Shown here: piece by piece, positions 35,680 to 43,205 of the stretch
Layout: the number at the start of each line of letters is the position of its first letter
Numbering within the stretch: position 1 is the stretch's first letter
NCBI GenBank assembly: GCA_015064895.1
Contig: SVRI01000017.1
Coordinates: 1 to 47,365 of the forward strand
Source of the DNA: Oscillospiraceae bacterium
GTDB lineage: Bacteria > Bacillota > Clostridia > Oscillospirales > CAG-382
DNA length: 47,365 bases
Direction: 5' to 3'
Program-made: the position numbers and the translations under genes
The notes under the pieces: model-generated
The model's input: the letters and a program-made list of their open reading frames with translations, nothing else
What the model was told of the DNA's origin: nothing
The model's database searches: none

Positions 35680-36332
35680 GGGGAATACTCGCAATAAGCA
35701 GGTTGTAGGTGTCGCATAAACAGCATCTTTTATTCGTACTTTTGCCCCGATGCAAAAGTACCAAAAAATCTCCACTCAAAAAGAGGGGATGGCTCATTCG
35801 GGAGAAACAAAGTGCTAAAAGGCAAATTTTGACTCGGACAAATGAAACGGGATACTTCTACGAAGCCGTCAAAATTTGGTCAACTTCAAACTTCAACGTC
35901 ACTGCCGCCCTCATTCCGCTGACCTCCCCTCTTTCGCCGTGGTGGCTTAACTCCCCTCTCTTGGTGTTGGTGCTAACTTGAAGTATATTCAGTTTATTGG
36001 ATTAACTGTAATCAACCGATGTATCCTATACTATATCTTAGCCCTTTTCGCGAAAATGAAAACATGAAATTCTGCAAATACTTACCCGCGTTGAGAGAGG
36101 TAAGCCGCCGCGGCAAAGGAGAGAGGTCACGCAGACTCGCTGACATGATGGTTTTTGATGCGATTGGTGTCGAGTCATCTCTCCTTTTGAGCGGAGAATT
36201 TTTGGTTCTTTTGTTTCGGGACAAAAGAACGAATAAAAGATGCTGTTTATGCGACACCTACAGCCTGAATTTTACCTGAAACACCCCGTGTATTTGCTGT
36301 CGGGCTTCCCCGACCACCGCAGTGACGAAAAA
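35680..36332. repeat. Bipartite inverted element, copy G
   Basis: Lies in the convergent gap between malQ and the histidine phosphatase. Left: GTACTTTTGC/GCAAAAGTAC and AAAGAGGGGA/TCCCCTCTTT. Right, inverted: AAAGGAGAGA/TCTCTCCTTT and GTTCTTTTGT/ACAAAAGAAC. The right arm is nearly identical to that of copy F, indicating recent duplication. Confidence 0.85.
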
Positions 36333-36348
36333 CTCCCCCAAAATAAAG

Positions 36349-36381
36349 AAAAAAGACACACCAAATAAAGGTGTATCTTTC
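36349..36381 (-). terminator. Terminator of the histidine phosphatase gene
   Basis: Minus strand AAGATACACC pairs with GGTGTGTCTT (one G-U), followed by a T-run. Confidence 0.85.
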
Positions 36382-36404
36382 CATTTGATTCTTTTTAAAG
36401 AATA

Positions 36405-37091
36405 TCAATTCCCATAGATATTGTCCGCACTTATCCCCATAATGTGCCTTGCATCATTCATTATCTCAATCTGAGGACAGATAAGACTTCCCTTTTCACC
36501 GTAGAAGGAAATAATCGTAACCGCAGTAAAGCCGGGAAGTATCGCCCTTGAAACAAAGGGCATCGGAAGATTGAATATTCTTGATAACACGGCAGAAGAA
36601 GAACCGCCGTGGCTTGCAAGAAGAATTGTTTTGTACTTTTCATCTCCCACTCTGTAAAGCTCGCCGTCTCTTGCATAACCAAGTTCGTTTAACCATTTGT
36701 CAAACGCCATACCGACAATAAGAGCTCTGTCGGTGGTAAATGAAGTGTTAAAGGGGTATTCAAGTGCCCATGTGGGTGACATGAGACTCTGTCCCTTTTC
36801 GACCATCCTTGCAGAAAGTGTCCAGGGGTCATATCCGTTTTCACCCTTGGTGCTGCCGGCAGGTCCCCAGCCGATTTCACGCATGAAGTCGAGCTTTTCA
36901 ACCTCCATGTTTCTGCCCTCTGCGATATGCATTGCAGTTTCATATGCTCTGCCGCATGAGGAAGAATAAAACTTGTCAATCTTTTCATTCTTAAGCCTTA
37001 AAGATACAGCCTCAGCCTGCTTGTGGCCAAGCTCGGTAAGACAGTCGTTTTTATAGTCGGGATGTCCGTGACGGACAAATATTATTCTCAT
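36405..37091 (-). CDS. Histidine phosphatase superfamily protein
   Basis: It is 228 residues from the ATG at 37091, with AGGTGATT just upstream; a 17-codon extension lacks similarity. The catalytic RHG motif is at the very start (IIFVRHGHPDY) and the second His is in LLASHGGSSSAV, as in phosphoglycerate-mutase-like phosphatases. The substrate is unknown. Own promoter and terminator. Confidence 0.88.
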   Translation of the reverse strand: MRIIFVRHGHPDYKNDCLTELGHKQAEAVSLRLKNEKIDKFYSSSCGRAYETAMHIAEGRNMEVEKLDFMREIGWGPAGSTKGENGYDPWTLSARMVEKGQSLMSPTWALEYPFNTSFTTDRALIVGMAFDKWLNELGYARDGELYRVGDEKYKTILLASHGGSSSAVLSRIFNLPMPFVSRAILPGFTAVTIISFYGEKGSLICPQIEIMNDARHIMGISADNIYGN

Positions 37092-37165
37092 ATAATCACC
37101 TGGACATAAAAAATATGGGTAAAGATTGACGATTTTTGTCAATCTCTATATGCCCCAACACGTTA

Positions 37166-37195
37166 ATAATATCACAAAGTATATATGCTTGTCAA
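37166..37195 (-). promoter_or_regulatory. Promoter of the histidine phosphatase gene
   Basis: Minus strand TTGACA (37190-37195), 18-bp spacer, TATTAT (37166-37171). Confidence 0.75.
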
Positions 37196-37269
37196 TAGTT
37201 TTATGTGCAAAAATGCCAACTTCTCCCTATTAAACAAAAAATAATTGTAAACTTTGACTATTTTGCCGC

Positions 37270-37299
37270 TTGATTTTTACTTGCAACCTGTGTTACAAT
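37270..37299 (+). promoter_or_regulatory. Promoter in front of the micro-ORF array
   Basis: TTGATT (37270-37275), 18-bp spacer, TACAAT (37294-37299) with an extended TG at 37291-37292. Transcription would begin near 37306, just before the first repeat. Confidence 0.65.
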
Positions 37300-37302
37300 A
37301 TA

Positions 37303-37552
37303 GGCGAGGAAAGGAAGGTACAAACCAATGAACAAGTAACTTTCCAAAAGTAAATCAAAAAGGAAAAGGTATGGTCCAATGAACAAGTAGCTTTTTCAAA
37401 TCATTAAGAAAAAGGTAAAGTCCAATGAACGGTTAATATTTTCCAAAGCATTTATTTTTCAAAGGTACAAAGCAATGGTAAAAATCATTTCCCTACTCAA
37501 AAGAAAAGAAATCTGAAAGGAAAGGTACAGTCCCATGAGAAAGTAGCTTTCG
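37303..37552 (+). other. Array of five SD-ATG repeats with minimal ORFs
   Basis: Five degenerate repeats spaced 46-60 nt apart. Each has a purine-rich GG-ending Shine-Dalgarno-like sequence, then exactly 9 nt, then ATG. The ORFs are 37328-37339 (Met-Asn-Lys), 37379-37390 (Met-Asn-Lys), 37425-37436 (Met-Asn-Gly), 37475-37516 (13 codons) and 37535-37546 (Met-Arg-Lys). Consensus around the ATG is GGTACAGTCCAATGAACAAG. In copies 1, 2 and 5 a CTTTCC-like sequence after the stop can pair with the SD, giving a hairpin that would hide it. I know no described element of this form. Confidence 0.6.
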
Positions 37553-37577
37553 CCTGAGTAATTTTTGCAATATACTT

Positions 37578-37838
37578 TTGACGGCAGTTAGGTTTGACGA
37601 GACAATTTCACACGGCGGTGTTACGCATTACATATATATAAATTTATTTAGTGTCGGAGAGCTGCATAAAGAGTATAAAGCATTTTTACAAAGGAAGACG
37701 GCATCTGTTCCATCGGAAAAATTACAGGATAAAACACATTTACAATTAAATAGGTTACTCTTTATAGGACAGGAAACAAACATAATTCATTTTACTTCAG
37801 TAGAGATAAAAGAAGAATTAGAACTTAACCTAAGGTAA
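37578..37838 (+). CDS. Doubtful small ORF of unknown function
   Basis: An 86-codon frame opening only with TTG, without a clear ribosome site. It is AT-rich, with TTA and AGG codons unlike neighbouring genes. No family recognised. It could be part of a longer RNA, a decayed gene or a real small protein; the first is favoured because of its surroundings. Confidence 0.2.
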   Translation: MTAVRFDETISHGGVTHYIYINLFSVGELHKEYKAFLQRKTASVPSEKLQDKTHLQLNRLLFIGQETNIIHFTSVEIKEELELNLR

Positions 37839-37956
37839 AGGTATTATCCACAAAATCTTATAATCATTTAAAAAATTTCCAAGGTAGTTTGATTTAATGT
37901 GTTTTAAGAATTGTAATGACCGGGGCTCAGGTAGATTTGAAAGGAGAAGTTAAAAA

Positions 37957-37989
37957 ATGACATTAGATTTCAAGAGTGAACAGAAGTGA
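37957..37989 (+). CDS. Ten-codon micro-ORF ahead of a hairpin
   Basis: AAAGGAG lies about 10 nt before an ATG opening MTLDFKSEQK and a TGA stop. The stop is inside the 5' strand of the hairpin at 37984-38029, the geometry of a leader peptide or of a small protein ending at its own terminator. No regulated gene follows on this strand. Confidence 0.35.
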   Translation: MTLDFKSEQK

Positions 37990-38036
37990 CCCTCAGCTGT
38001 GTGTAAAGAAACATGGTTGAGGGTCACTTCCTTTAT
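37984..38036 (+). terminator. Terminator-like 12-bp hairpin ending the array locus
   Basis: AAGTGACCCTCA pairs perfectly with TGAGGGTCACTT around a 22-nt loop, then CCTTTATAT. The T tail is weak. It is the natural 3' end of a transcript started at about 37306. Confidence 0.6.
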
Positions 38037-38068
38037 ATAGTATTTTTGTCGGGGCGTCTGCCCTTTAT

Positions 38069-38908
38069 TTATTGCACTTCTCCTATGCTTTTCTTGCGGT
38101 ATTTAAGAGGCGGCAGACCCGTTTCGGATTTGAAAACACGAATAAAATAATTGACATCGGGTATTCCGACTCTTTCGGCGACCTCGGAAATACTTAAACT
38201 CGTTTGACTTAAAAGGCTTTTTGCCTTTTTTATTTTTGCTTCTTTTATAAACCTTTCGGGACTTGTACCTGCATTCTTTTTGATTTCCTTATAAAGCGTA
38301 CTCTGTGATATGCCGATACTCTTACATATATCCTTGGGCTTAACCTGACTTGCAATGTTATCCGAAACGTATTTTTTTGCACGGCTGAAAACACTCGAAT
38401 TGTTTCTTTCAAACACATACGAAAGATTCATGTAATCAATGAGAACCTTTAGAATGTTTACACAGTACTCAATCTTTTCCCTTGAATAAACGGTGCTTTC
38501 TTCAAGTGACTTGCAAAGCTTTTGCTTATATTGACTGCTGTCCTTGAGATTGTTTATAATCTTTACTATTTCGTCAATTTTTTCCTTTTCGGCAATCTGC
38601 CCCATCATGAGATATCCTGCAATTTCATCATCCTGAAGAATCGGTACAATTGCTTCGGTAAGTCCCATGTGGCAGGTATAAATATAAGGCTTTTTAGTGC
38701 GGTCAACCTCATCAAGTCCCTTTTTGTCGCTGACGGCACATTTCATGTAAAGGTTCTTGTTATCCCTTATTGCCTTGCAAAAGGAAACATGCTTTTCGGG
38801 ATAGGAAAAAATGTTGTTTCGGTTTTCATCCCAAAGCGAAAAACCCGTACCTGCAAGCCTGAAAAAGTCAATGCATATTTTCTTTAATTGATTTAAGTTT
38901 ATATCCAT
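38069..38908 (-). CDS. AraC-family regulator with PocR sensory domain
   Basis: A 279-residue protein. Residues about 5-150 form a PocR-type ligand domain (FCKAIRDN ... YMKCAVSDKKGLDE ... YIYTCHMGLTEAIVPI ... IAGYLMMGQI) with the typical Cys positions; such domains bind small metabolites. The C-terminal ~100 residues are an AraC double HTH (KPKDICKSIGISQSTLYKEIKKNAGTSPERFI; VGIPDVNYFIRVFKSETGLPPLKYRK). It is divergent from the GHL6-type gene and probably activates it and the cupin gene in response to a breakdown product. Confidence 0.9.
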   Translation of the reverse strand: MDINLNQLKKICIDFFRLAGTGFSLWDENRNNIFSYPEKHVSFCKAIRDNKNLYMKCAVSDKKGLDEVDRTKKPYIYTCHMGLTEAIVPILQDDEIAGYLMMGQIAEKEKIDEIVKIINNLKDSSQYKQKLCKSLEESTVYSREKIEYCVNILKVLIDYMNLSYVFERNNSSVFSRAKKYVSDNIASQVKPKDICKSIGISQSTLYKEIKKNAGTSPERFIKEAKIKKAKSLLSQTSLSISEVAERVGIPDVNYFIRVFKSETGLPPLKYRKKSIGEVQ

Positions 38909-38932
38909 GTTTCATTCTCCTGTCAGTGTTAT

Positions 38933-38941
38933 TATAACATA
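38933..38941 (-). promoter_or_regulatory. Extended -10 promoter of the PocR/AraC gene
   Basis: Minus strand TGTTATAAT, 25 bp before the start codon. Repeated AACATTTA-like words between this and the divergent promoter could be regulator sites. Confidence 0.5.
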
Positions 38942-39014
38942 AAAACATAAACATTTATATCAGAAAATAATAACATTTAACACCAAATACCGATTTGTGC
39001 TGTTTTTTCGTTGT

Positions 39015-39042
39015 TTGATTACTATAAATCGTCTGCTATATA
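39015..39042 (+). promoter_or_regulatory. Probable promoter of the GHL6-cupin pair
   Basis: TTGATT (39015-39020), 16-bp spacer, TATATA (39037-39042); a TATAAT at 39046-39051 is an alternative -10. Suboptimal spacing fits an activator-dependent promoter. Confidence 0.45.
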
Positions 39043-39073
39043 CTCTATAATTAATGTGTAAGGAGTGATATAA

Positions 39074-41128
39074 ATGGCAGGCAAATGGTATGAAAACAAT
39101 TACCGCAGACATTTATGCGATATGCATATAGCCGACTGGGACGAAAGCTTTCTTTCAAAGTTCTCGGCTGAAAACTACTACGAAAACTTAAAGCGTGCAA
39201 AGGTTTCCTGTGCCATGATTTACTATCAGTCACATGCAGGTCTTTGCCACTACCCTACAAAGGTCGGTAAAATGCATAATGCCTTTATCGGCAGAGAAGA
39301 CGAAATGAAAAAGCTTACCGACATGTGCCATGAGGGCGGTATCAAGGTTGTGGGCTACTACAGCTTAAACTACAACACCTGGGCACACGATGAGCACCCC
39401 GAATGGAGAATGATTGAGCATGACGGTCATTCAAGACGTGACAGAAGTGGCGGCGGCGGTGCTGTAAGCTTTGAAAACGCAGGCGGAAGAAGATACGGTC
39501 TTTGCTGTCCGAATAATGACGGATATCTCAATTTCGTTTATGCACAGATAGATGAAATGCTCGACTTCTTTACCCCCGATGCACTCTTTTTTGATATGCT
39601 TTTCTGGCCTCATCACTGCTACTGTGAACACTGTGAAAGACGTTGGAAAGAAGAAACGGGCATTGACGGTCTTCCCCGTTCCTTCAACGAAAACGATCCA
39701 ATGTGGCGTCGTCACCTTGAACGCAGAAACTTCTGGATGGGTGAATATGCCGAAAAGATTACGGCTTATGTTAACAAAAAAGCACCTCACCTCACAGTTG
39801 AGCACAACGTTTCGGCAGCTGCGACAGGATTTTATATGGGAACCTGCAACAAGGTAAACAACGCCTGCGAATTTGCAGGTGGCGACCGTTCCGGCGGACT
39901 TCTTGACGAGTCTGTTTCCTGTAAGCTCTTTTCGGGCATTACAAAGAATCAGCCCTTTGAGTATATGTTCCCCAAGTGTGAGCCGAGTCTCTATAAACAC
40001 ACGCTCACAAAGACCGATGACCACATTGAAGCGGCAGTATTTTTAACAGCCGCACACCACGGTGCAACACTTGTAATTGATGCCATTGACCCTGTGGGTA
40101 CTCTTAATCAGAAGACCTTTGAGGCAATAGGCAGAGCCTTTGAAAAGCAGATTCCTTATGAAAAGTATTTTGTCGGTGAAACCGTTGCTGACATTGCCGT
40201 AGCCTACGGTCTTGAAAGCAAGAGCATGGGACTTCACGGAAACGCATTTACCAACCACCATGCGGCTGTCGGCTTTATCAAGAACATGATAGAGGGCGGC
40301 ATCGGTGTTGACGTTGTAAGTAAGAAGAAGGATATGTCAAAGTATAAAATGGCATTTGCTTCATGTCTTTGGGATCAGGACAGCGAGCTTATCGACACAA
40401 TGCTTGACTTTGCTAAAGACGGCGGTGTTCTTTATATGGCAGGTGCCGAAAACTTTGAGCTTGTCGAAAGTGTCACGGGCGGTAAAATCGTCGGCATGTC
40501 AAAGAGCAATGCAAACTATCTTGAACCAAAGCCGGAATACGTTGACCTGTTTGAGGGATTTGACCACGACTATCCTTTACAGCTTAACGGATATGTGCCG
40601 CTTATTGACATCAAGGAAGATGATGACACAAAGATCATCGCAACACTTACCGAGCCTTACACAAGACTTGACGAGACAAAGTTTGCATCAATCCATTCAA
40701 ATCCCCCCGGTATTCATACACAGTACCCAACGGTTATTGAAAAGAAGTACGGCAAGGGCAAGATTATTTACTTCAGCTGTCCCATTGAGGTCGAAGAATA
40801 CATAATCTATCAGAGAATTGTCAGAAATCTCATTGATAAGTATGTGGGACTTGATAATTTGTCGGTTAAGACAACAGCTCCTACAGATGTTGAAACCGTA
40901 ACCTTTAAAGACGGTGACAACTACTATATCAACAACGCACTTCTTCTTGACCCCAAGAACAAGCCTTATATGCCGTCATTTGAGGTTAAAGTTAAGACGG
41001 GCAAAGCACCAAAGAGGGTTATGCTTCTTCCCGACGAAACGTCAATTGACTTTAACTTTGCAGACGGCTTTGTATCATTTAACACAAGAGAAACAAAAAT
41101 ATTTGACATGTATAAAATAGAACTTTAA
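39074..41128 (+). CDS. GHL6-like glycoside hydrolase with amidotransferase/trimerisation-type domain
   Basis: A 684-residue cytoplasmic protein without signal peptide. Residues about 1-330 form a TIM-barrel of the hypothetical glycosyl hydrolase 6 / fucosidase-like type (CAMIYYQSHAGLCHYPT, VVGYYSLNYNTWAHDEHPEW, ALFFDMLFW with the likely nucleophile Asp, LTVEHNVSAA). A second domain (about 380-560) resembles the beta-galactosidase trimerisation / class I amidotransferase fold. A C-terminal beta domain follows. The substrate is unknown. It is followed by a cupin gene after 13 bp and faces a PocR/AraC regulator. Confidence 0.75.
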   Translation: MAGKWYENNYRRHLCDMHIADWDESFLSKFSAENYYENLKRAKVSCAMIYYQSHAGLCHYPTKVGKMHNAFIGREDEMKKLTDMCHEGGIKVVGYYSLNYNTWAHDEHPEWRMIEHDGHSRRDRSGGGGAVSFENAGGRRYGLCCPNNDGYLNFVYAQIDEMLDFFTPDALFFDMLFWPHHCYCEHCERRWKEETGIDGLPRSFNENDPMWRRHLERRNFWMGEYAEKITAYVNKKAPHLTVEHNVSAAATGFYMGTCNKVNNACEFAGGDRSGGLLDESVSCKLFSGITKNQPFEYMFPKCEPSLYKHTLTKTDDHIEAAVFLTAAHHGATLVIDAIDPVGTLNQKTFEAIGRAFEKQIPYEKYFVGETVADIAVAYGLESKSMGLHGNAFTNHHAAVGFIKNMIEGGIGVDVVSKKKDMSKYKMAFASCLWDQDSELIDTMLDFAKDGGVLYMAGAENFELVESVTGGKIVGMSKSNANYLEPKPEYVDLFEGFDHDYPLQLNGYVPLIDIKEDDDTKIIATLTEPYTRLDETKFASIHSNPPGIHTQYPTVIEKKYGKGKIIYFSCPIEVEEYIIYQRIVRNLIDKYVGLDNLSVKTTAPTDVETVTFKDGDNYYINNALLLDPKNKPYMPSFEVKVKTGKAPKRVMLLPDETSIDFNFADGFVSFNTRETKIFDMYKIEL

Positions 41129-41141
41129 GGAGGAAGAAATT

Positions 41142-42332
41142 ATGACATTATCCGAAAGATTATTGCTTGAAGGTGAAGGCATTTTAAGGCTTAAGCCTAC
41201 ATGGGTTTACCGTTCATTCTGCAGACCCGGTAAGCGTATTAAACTTCATCCCGATGACTACTACTGCAAGGGAACCGAAAAGGGCGGCATCGACGAAAGA
41301 TGGTTTGCCTCCACAACATGGGCAGAAAACGGTCCCGATACACCCGAAGACGAAGGTCTTTCCTATGTAGTAAGTGAGGACGGCAGTGAGCAGATTTTAC
41401 TTCGTGACGTAGTTGATGAATTAAAGGGCAAAATTATCGGTGAAGAACTCTGGAACAAGTACGGCAAGTGGCCCATGTTCTCAAAGTTCTTTGACAATCA
41501 GGGACCGCTTCCCCACCACATCCACCACAGAGATGAACACGCAAAAAGAGTGGGTGCGGCAGGAAAGCCCGAAATGTACTTCTTCCCGTCTCAGCTCAAC
41601 AACCACGGTGGTGAATTTCCTTTCACATTCTTCGGTCTCAATCCCGAAAGCACAAAGGAAGAAATAAAGGAATGTCTCATGAACTTTGAAAAGGGAGACA
41701 ACCAGCTTCTCGACCATGCTCAGGCATACAAGATTACCCTTGATACAGGCTGGGACGTACCTCCCGGAGTTCTCCATGCACCTGCAAGTCTGTGTACATA
41801 CGAGCCTCAGTTTGCATCCGACGTTTATGCAATGTATCAGTCGGTACTCTACGGCGGCCATGTTGTCGGCAAGGAGCTTCTCTGGAAGAACTGTCCCGAA
41901 GAAGAACTCGGAAACTTTGACTATCTTATGGACGTTATCGACTGGGAAGCAAATGTTGACCCCAATTTCCACAAGAACAGATTTATGAAGCCTGTAGTGG
42001 CAAGAGGCGACGAAAGATACTGTGAAGAATGGATTTGCTACAGATGTCCCGTTGTTTCTGCAAAGCGTCTTACCGTAAACCCCGGTGAAACTGTAGTTAT
42101 TACCGATGCTGCGGCATACGGCATGATTCTCATTCAGGGCTACGGCAAGATGGGCAAGTGGGATATTTCAACGCCTACACTTATCCGTTACGGCGAGCTT
42201 ACAAACGACGAGTTCTTTGTAACCGAGGATGCGGCAAAGAAGGGTGTTACAATTACAAACACATCAAAGACTGAGCCTCTTGTTATGCTCAAGCACTTCT
42301 CTGAAAATCCTGATTTACCCTCAGGGCTTTAA
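41142..42332 (+). CDS. Cupin protein resembling class I mannose-6-phosphate isomerase
   Basis: A 396-residue protein with strong AAGGAGGAAG 6 nt before the ATG. A metal site of cupin type is seen in GPLPHHIHHRDEH, with further likely ligands in FPSQLNNHGGEFPF and the ...WDVPPGVLHAPASLC... stretch, close in pattern to the zinc site of ManA-type isomerases. The C-terminal ~130 residues form a second jelly-roll (LTVNPGETVVITDAAAYGMILIQG). Probably isomerises or binds the sugar released by the preceding hydrolase; it need not be mannose-6-phosphate. Confidence 0.7.
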   Translation: MTLSERLLLEGEGILRLKPTWVYRSFCRPGKRIKLHPDDYYCKGTEKGGIDERWFASTTWAENGPDTPEDEGLSYVVSEDGSEQILLRDVVDELKGKIIGEELWNKYGKWPMFSKFFDNQGPLPHHIHHRDEHAKRVGAAGKPEMYFFPSQLNNHGGEFPFTFFGLNPESTKEEIKECLMNFEKGDNQLLDHAQAYKITLDTGWDVPPGVLHAPASLCTYEPQFASDVYAMYQSVLYGGHVVGKELLWKNCPEEELGNFDYLMDVIDWEANVDPNFHKNRFMKPVVARGDERYCEEWICYRCPVVSAKRLTVNPGETVVITDAAAYGMILIQGYGKMGKWDISTPTLIRYGELTNDEFFVTEDAAKKGVTITNTSKTEPLVMLKHFSENPDLPSGL

Positions 42333-42352
42333 AAAGGAATTAAATATAAAAG

Positions 42353-42383
42353 AGCGGCTGTACGAAAGTGCAGTCGTTTTTTT
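42353..42383 (+). terminator. Terminator of the GHL6-cupin pair
   Basis: CGGCTGTAC-GAAA-GTGCAGTCG, nine pairs with a GNRA loop, then T7. Confidence 0.92.
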
Positions 42384-42460
42384 ATGAGTTTATTAGGGAT
42401 GTTTTTTAGGAGTGTTTTGACTTTTAGGTGTAATCTGTCGTACTTTTAGTACAAGGAGAG

Positions 42461-43205
42461 AGTTTCGACTCTGCGGAGTCGACCTTCTTTCGACCCGCCT
42501 CGAAAGAAGGCAAAGACGCTCCGCTCAAAAGGAGAGATGACTCGACACCAATCTCATCAAAAACCATCATGTCAGCGAGTCTGCGTGACCTCTCTCCTTT
42601 GCCGCGGCGGCTTACCTCTCACAACGCGGGTAATTGTTTACGGGATTCAAGCCTTAATTATCGCGAAACTGTATCAGGCTAAGTTTGGTATACTCTAATC
42701 CAACCAACCGAATATGCTTCAAATTTGCACTGACGCTAAGAGAGGGGTGTTAAGCCACCACGGCGAAAGAGGGGAGGTCAGCGGAATGAGGGCGGCAGTG
42801 TGGTTGAAGCTTGTAGTTGCCCAAATTTTGACGGCTTCGTAGAAGTATTTGGTTTCATTTGTCCCAGTCAAAATTTGCCTTTTAGTACTTTGCTTTTCCC
42901 GAATGAGCCATCCCCTCTTTTTGAGTGGAGATTTTTTGGTACTTTTGCATCGGGGCAAAAGTACAGAAAGAACAAACTAAAAAAGTCAGCAAAAAATGAA
43001 AAGAAAATCCCGACCGCCGTGGTTTGGTGGTCGGGATTGGTTTGTTGTGCGACTACGAGGGTTTGTTTTTAATCCGAGATACCCCGTGTATTTGCTGTCG
43101 GGCTTTCCCGACCGTTGTTTGGTGCAAGGGATTGGTTTGTTATGCGACTACGAGGGTTTGTTTTAAAATAAACATACCCCGTGAGTTGTCAGCGGCGACT
43201 CGCCG
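42461..43205. repeat. Bipartite inverted element, copy H
   Basis: Lies in the convergent gap between the cupin gene and livF. Left: CGACTC/GAGTCG, hairpin CCTTCTTTCGA/TCGAAAGAAGG and AAAGGAGAGA/TCTCTCCTTT. Right, inverted: AAAGAGGGGA/TCCCCTCTTT and GTACTTTTGC/GCAAAAGTAC. The flank repeats GTCGGG/CCCGAC units and a ...TTGTGCGACTACGAGGGTTTG module twice, then ends in a GCGGCGA/TCGCCGC palindrome touching the livF stop. Confidence 0.85.

Noticed and set aside
37303..37552. The five ATG repeats as a degenerate CRISPR array
   Set aside because: Similarity is confined to the SD-ATG-stop core, intervals vary from 46 to 60 nt, and no cas genes are near; the constant SD-ATG spacing points to translation.
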